A DNA stretch of 64,000 nucleotides from Timema cristinae. Its lineage: Eukaryota; Arthropoda; Insecta; Phasmatodea; Timematidae. The stretch covers positions 1 to 64,000 of the forward strand of contig JBCFYV010000566.1 of the NCBI GenBank assembly GCA_039000515.1. Direction: 5' to 3'. This document shows, piece after piece, positions 61,871-64,000 of the stretch. The notes beneath the pieces are model-generated. The model was not told where the DNA came from. It saw nothing but the letters and a program-made list of their open reading frames with translations, and searched no databases. Within the stretch, counting starts at the first letter, position 1, and each line of letters begins with the position of its first letter. Made by a program: the position numbers and the translations under genes.

Positions 61871-62174
61871 ATGTTATTATTATTATTTTTTAAAAAAAAT
61901 TAAACACCGCGTCTTTTACCCCTTCGGGTTATACGCACTTACGCTAAGTGTAATGGTAGGGTGATTTTGAGATAATGAAGGACCTACAGTTTTAAAGGGG
62001 GAATCCGAACCACGGGGGAGGCCCTTGGGATTCCCCACTTAAAAATTTTTCTTTTCAAAAGGTGAAGGAAGGGTTTGGGAATCAGGTTTAAAACGTGGGG
62101 GGCCCAGGATTGAACCCCGGCCGCCAGCACAGGAAAATCTGACACCCTTTCCCCTGACCGCCAGGGCACCCTTT
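61871..62174 (-). mobile_element. Full-length SINE, type B
   Basis: On the minus strand the element starts with GGGTGCCCTGGCGGTCAGG, has the B-box region GGCCGGGGTTCAATCC (about 62108-62123), then CCCGTGGTTCGGATTCCCCC, TGTAGGTCCTTCATTATCTC and CACCCTACCATTACACTTAG. It ends with the tail GCGTAAGTGCGTATAACCCG, GACGCGGTGTTTAAT and AATAATAATAA. It is the most complete type B copy in the window. A 61-codon minus frame inside it is incidental. Confidence 0.87.
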
Positions 62175-62596
62175 TTTCTGTTACAGTTTCTATCCCAGCT
62201 TTTTAAATTTTTTTTACTCTTTAATAACCAGGGCTTTTTTTCCGTTCACTCTAAATTTCCTTTTTTTAAACCAAACACTAATAAACCCAGAGTTCAAATA
62301 TTGTGTATGGGGGATTTTATAAATTTTAAATTTTTATTTTAACAGTGTACTTTAAAGGGCATCCTACTTTTTGCCCGTTTGGGTTAAAAACCTTTAAAAC
62401 CCTGAAAGGATTTATTTTTCCCAAAAATAAATTTTAAAATTGATTTTAATTTTTCGTGTAGTTTAATTTTTTTAAAAATGTAAAACAATCAAAGTTAATT
62501 TTTAGATCCCCTACAAAACTTAAAAAATAGTATATTTTGAAAGCTCTAAATACTATATTAGCTTTATATTTTAAAAATGTTTAAGCTGTTGTAGGT

Positions 62597-62915
62597 GACC
62601 TCGTGGGTTTGGGTAAGGTTTTTCAACTTCTGGTTGAGGTTTCCCGGGGTTTAACCCCGGCCCGGACAGATTTAAACTGATTATCAAAAACCCCTTCCCC
62701 TTTTCTCTTACAAATTTTGTAATTTAAACACAACTTGTGAATGTGGGGAAAAGCCAAGGCTCCGCCGGGGGGTTCGGTTTCCCAAAGTTTTAAACCCCGT
62801 AGGTCCTTTTATTTCATCTCAAAAATCCCCTACCCTTTCACATTAAACGTAAGTGCGTATAACCCGGACGGGTAGTAAGACGCCCGGGGCTAGTAATAAA
62901 AAAAAAAATATTATT
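62597..62915 (+). mobile_element. Full-length SINE, type B, opposite orientation
   Basis: TAGGTGACCTCGTGGGTTTG leads into a B-box region, CGGGGTTTAACCCCGG. GGGGGGTTCGGTTTCCCAAA, CGTAGGTCCTTTTATTTCATC and CCCTACCCTTTCACATTAAA follow. The tail is GTAAGTGCGTATAACCCGG, ACGGGTAGTAAGACGC and GCTAGTAATAA. It lies about 420 bp from the copy at 61871-62174 in inverted orientation. Confidence 0.85.
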
Positions 62916-63097
62916 AAATTTTAATTCTAAGCCCGTAACGTACTATCTGTATACCTTTATTCCCCCCTACGAACGGAAAAATTTTTGACACCTTTTAGAA
63001 AATACAAACTTTTTTTTTGCTCTTGCAAACATAAAATTTTTCTATAGTTATAAGGGTTTTTCTAAGGTATTAAATTTTTATCAACCCCCTTTTTTTG

Positions 63098-63275
63098 TTT
63101 GAGTGGGCTAAAGGGGGTCACTGTCCAACAGGGCTGGACGGGTGAATTTTTAAAAAAATTTGTTGGGCGATTCTCAGTGGGTTTTACTGAAAAGGGGGTT
63201 TTTCTTTAATTTGGGTTTTTTAATCTACCCCTACACAAATGCGGGGACACTTCCTCTAAAAAACCCCAAAACATA
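63098..63275 (+). mobile_element. SINE fragment, type C-like head with shared body
   Basis: TTGAGTGGGCTAAAGGGGG is A-box-like. TACACAAATGCGGGGACACTTCC (the 3' word at about 63232-63254) is the shared body word. The B box is not clear and the tail is missing. Confidence 0.5.
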
Positions 63276-64000
63276 ATATAGTTTCAACCCAAAATGGGAA
63301 TTTAAAAACCGGTAACAAAAAAAAAAATATTTTAAAATAACGCTGCAGATCACCCTGGGTTGACGTCTGAAAAGAATGTAAAAGGGAGATCTAAAATAAA
63401 AACCTTTTAAGTGATAGATATATCCACTCGTTAAAAAAATTTGGAGTATAAAATAAAAAAAAGAAAATGAAAAATTTAAATCCCCAAAGGATAGTTTGTG
63501 TCGACCCCCAACAAAATCATCCTTTTGCCCTTCCCCTCTTTACCCTCCCCCAAAAATTGTGGTTTATCCTCGGCTTCATCACACGCAACCCACGGGGTTC
63601 GGCGATTCATTTAAAAAAAAACTTTTTTATTATGTTAAATTTAAAGGAAGAATATTTGGGCAAGGAAAAATTTAAAAAGTTTTATTGTTTTTAAAATTGT
63701 TGGGGTTTTTTTTTTTTTTCTTTTTAAATTTTGAGACTGAATAAAAAATACAGCCCCGGGGGTTTTTAAAAAGCGTGGTTCCCGGGGAAGGGTGAGTCCT
63801 TTTTTTGAAATTTGGCCATTCGATTAAAAAAAGGTTTTCTGAGGGGTGAAGAAACTTGGTGGGCTATAATGTTTTTGGTAGGATGGTAAAAATAAATGGG
63901 GAAAGGGGGTTGGTGGGGGACCCGACAACACGGATTTGTTGGCTAAAAGAGTTATCTAGCATGTTGCCCTGAAAACCCCTTTAGAAAGAAACGCTTCTTC
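63276..64000. other. Low-quality AT-rich DNA to window end
   Basis: No supported gene. The 75-codon plus frame at 63467-63694 has no recognisable domain. Confidence 0.4.

Larger units (their letters stand above)
16900..64000. other. Low-fidelity region: neighbour-copied bases and stretched homopolymers
   Basis: Over this span single bases are often replaced by the adjacent base, and homopolymers are lengthened. The SINE tail is CGAACGGGTAGTAAGACGC in good copies but CGAACGGGGAGTTTAAAATG at 59686-59705. The body CCCTCCACGCAAATGCGGG becomes CCCTCCCCCCAAATTTTCGG near 59588. The same change affects unrelated arrays with different units, which argues for a base-calling or assembly fault, not sequence evolution. 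Protein frames here are mostly unreliable. Confidence 0.75.

Noticed and set aside
1..64000. A novel multi-gene biological system
   Set aside because: I found no intact gene cluster on either strand. The structured content is explained by tandem repeats, SINEs and hAT relics, and sequence quality prevents a stronger claim.

Overview
The window looks like a repeat-rich, AT-rich stretch of an animal (probably invertebrate) nuclear genome. Evidence for this is the set of tRNA-derived SINE copies ending in (TAA)n-like tails, hAT DNA-transposon remnants including a decayed BED/hAT transposase, microsatellites, and long minisatellite arrays. There are no operons, Shine-Dalgarno-led genes or prokaryotic signals. 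I cannot name the species. I found no intact protein-coding host gene. The longest open frames (up to 428 codons) lie inside minisatellites and are by-products of stop-poor repeat units.

Layout. 1-6.2 kb is AT-rich unique DNA with two blocks of a degenerate 15-bp repeat (about 2.49-2.99 and 3.89-4.45 kb) and a few unrecognised short ORFs. 6.2-9.1 kb holds a SINE, a hAT-like non-autonomous element and a full-length SINE inserted into one end of it. 10.1-11.25 kb is a 37-bp minisatellite. 12.74-13.69 kb is a 44-bp minisatellite with clear higher-order structure. 16.85-21.06 kb is a 4.2-kb pyrimidine-rich array with a unit of about 32 bp. 21.7-31.5 kb carries several SINEs in very AT-rich DNA. 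32.16-34.82 kb is an array with a unit of about 74 bp, 37.06-38.40 kb one of about 50 bp, and 42.45-42.90 kb a short AT-rich one of about 29 bp. 46.7-63.3 kb holds more SINEs and, at 49.2-51.0 kb on the minus strand, a frameshifted hAT transposase relic. Tandem arrays fill roughly 12 kb (about 18%) of the window.

The SINEs are the best-structured content. At least three different tRNA-like heads are joined to common parts. One central segment is shared by two or more head types. One 3' tail, with an ACCCGAACGGGT-type inverted repeat followed by CGCGGTGCTAAT and TAA repeats, is shared by two head types. This is the mosaic organisation expected when several SINEs parasitise the same LINE reverse transcriptase.

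Sequence quality matters. From about 16.9 kb to the end, and in a small island near 6.5-7.2 kb, bases are often replaced by a copy of their neighbour and homopolymers are stretched. Comparing SINE copies and array units within the window shows this directly. It looks like unpolished or faulty consensus rather than biology, so frames, repeat divergence and homopolymers in that part should not be trusted. The arrays at 10-11 kb and 13.0-13.7 kb show a different noise of single-base indels.
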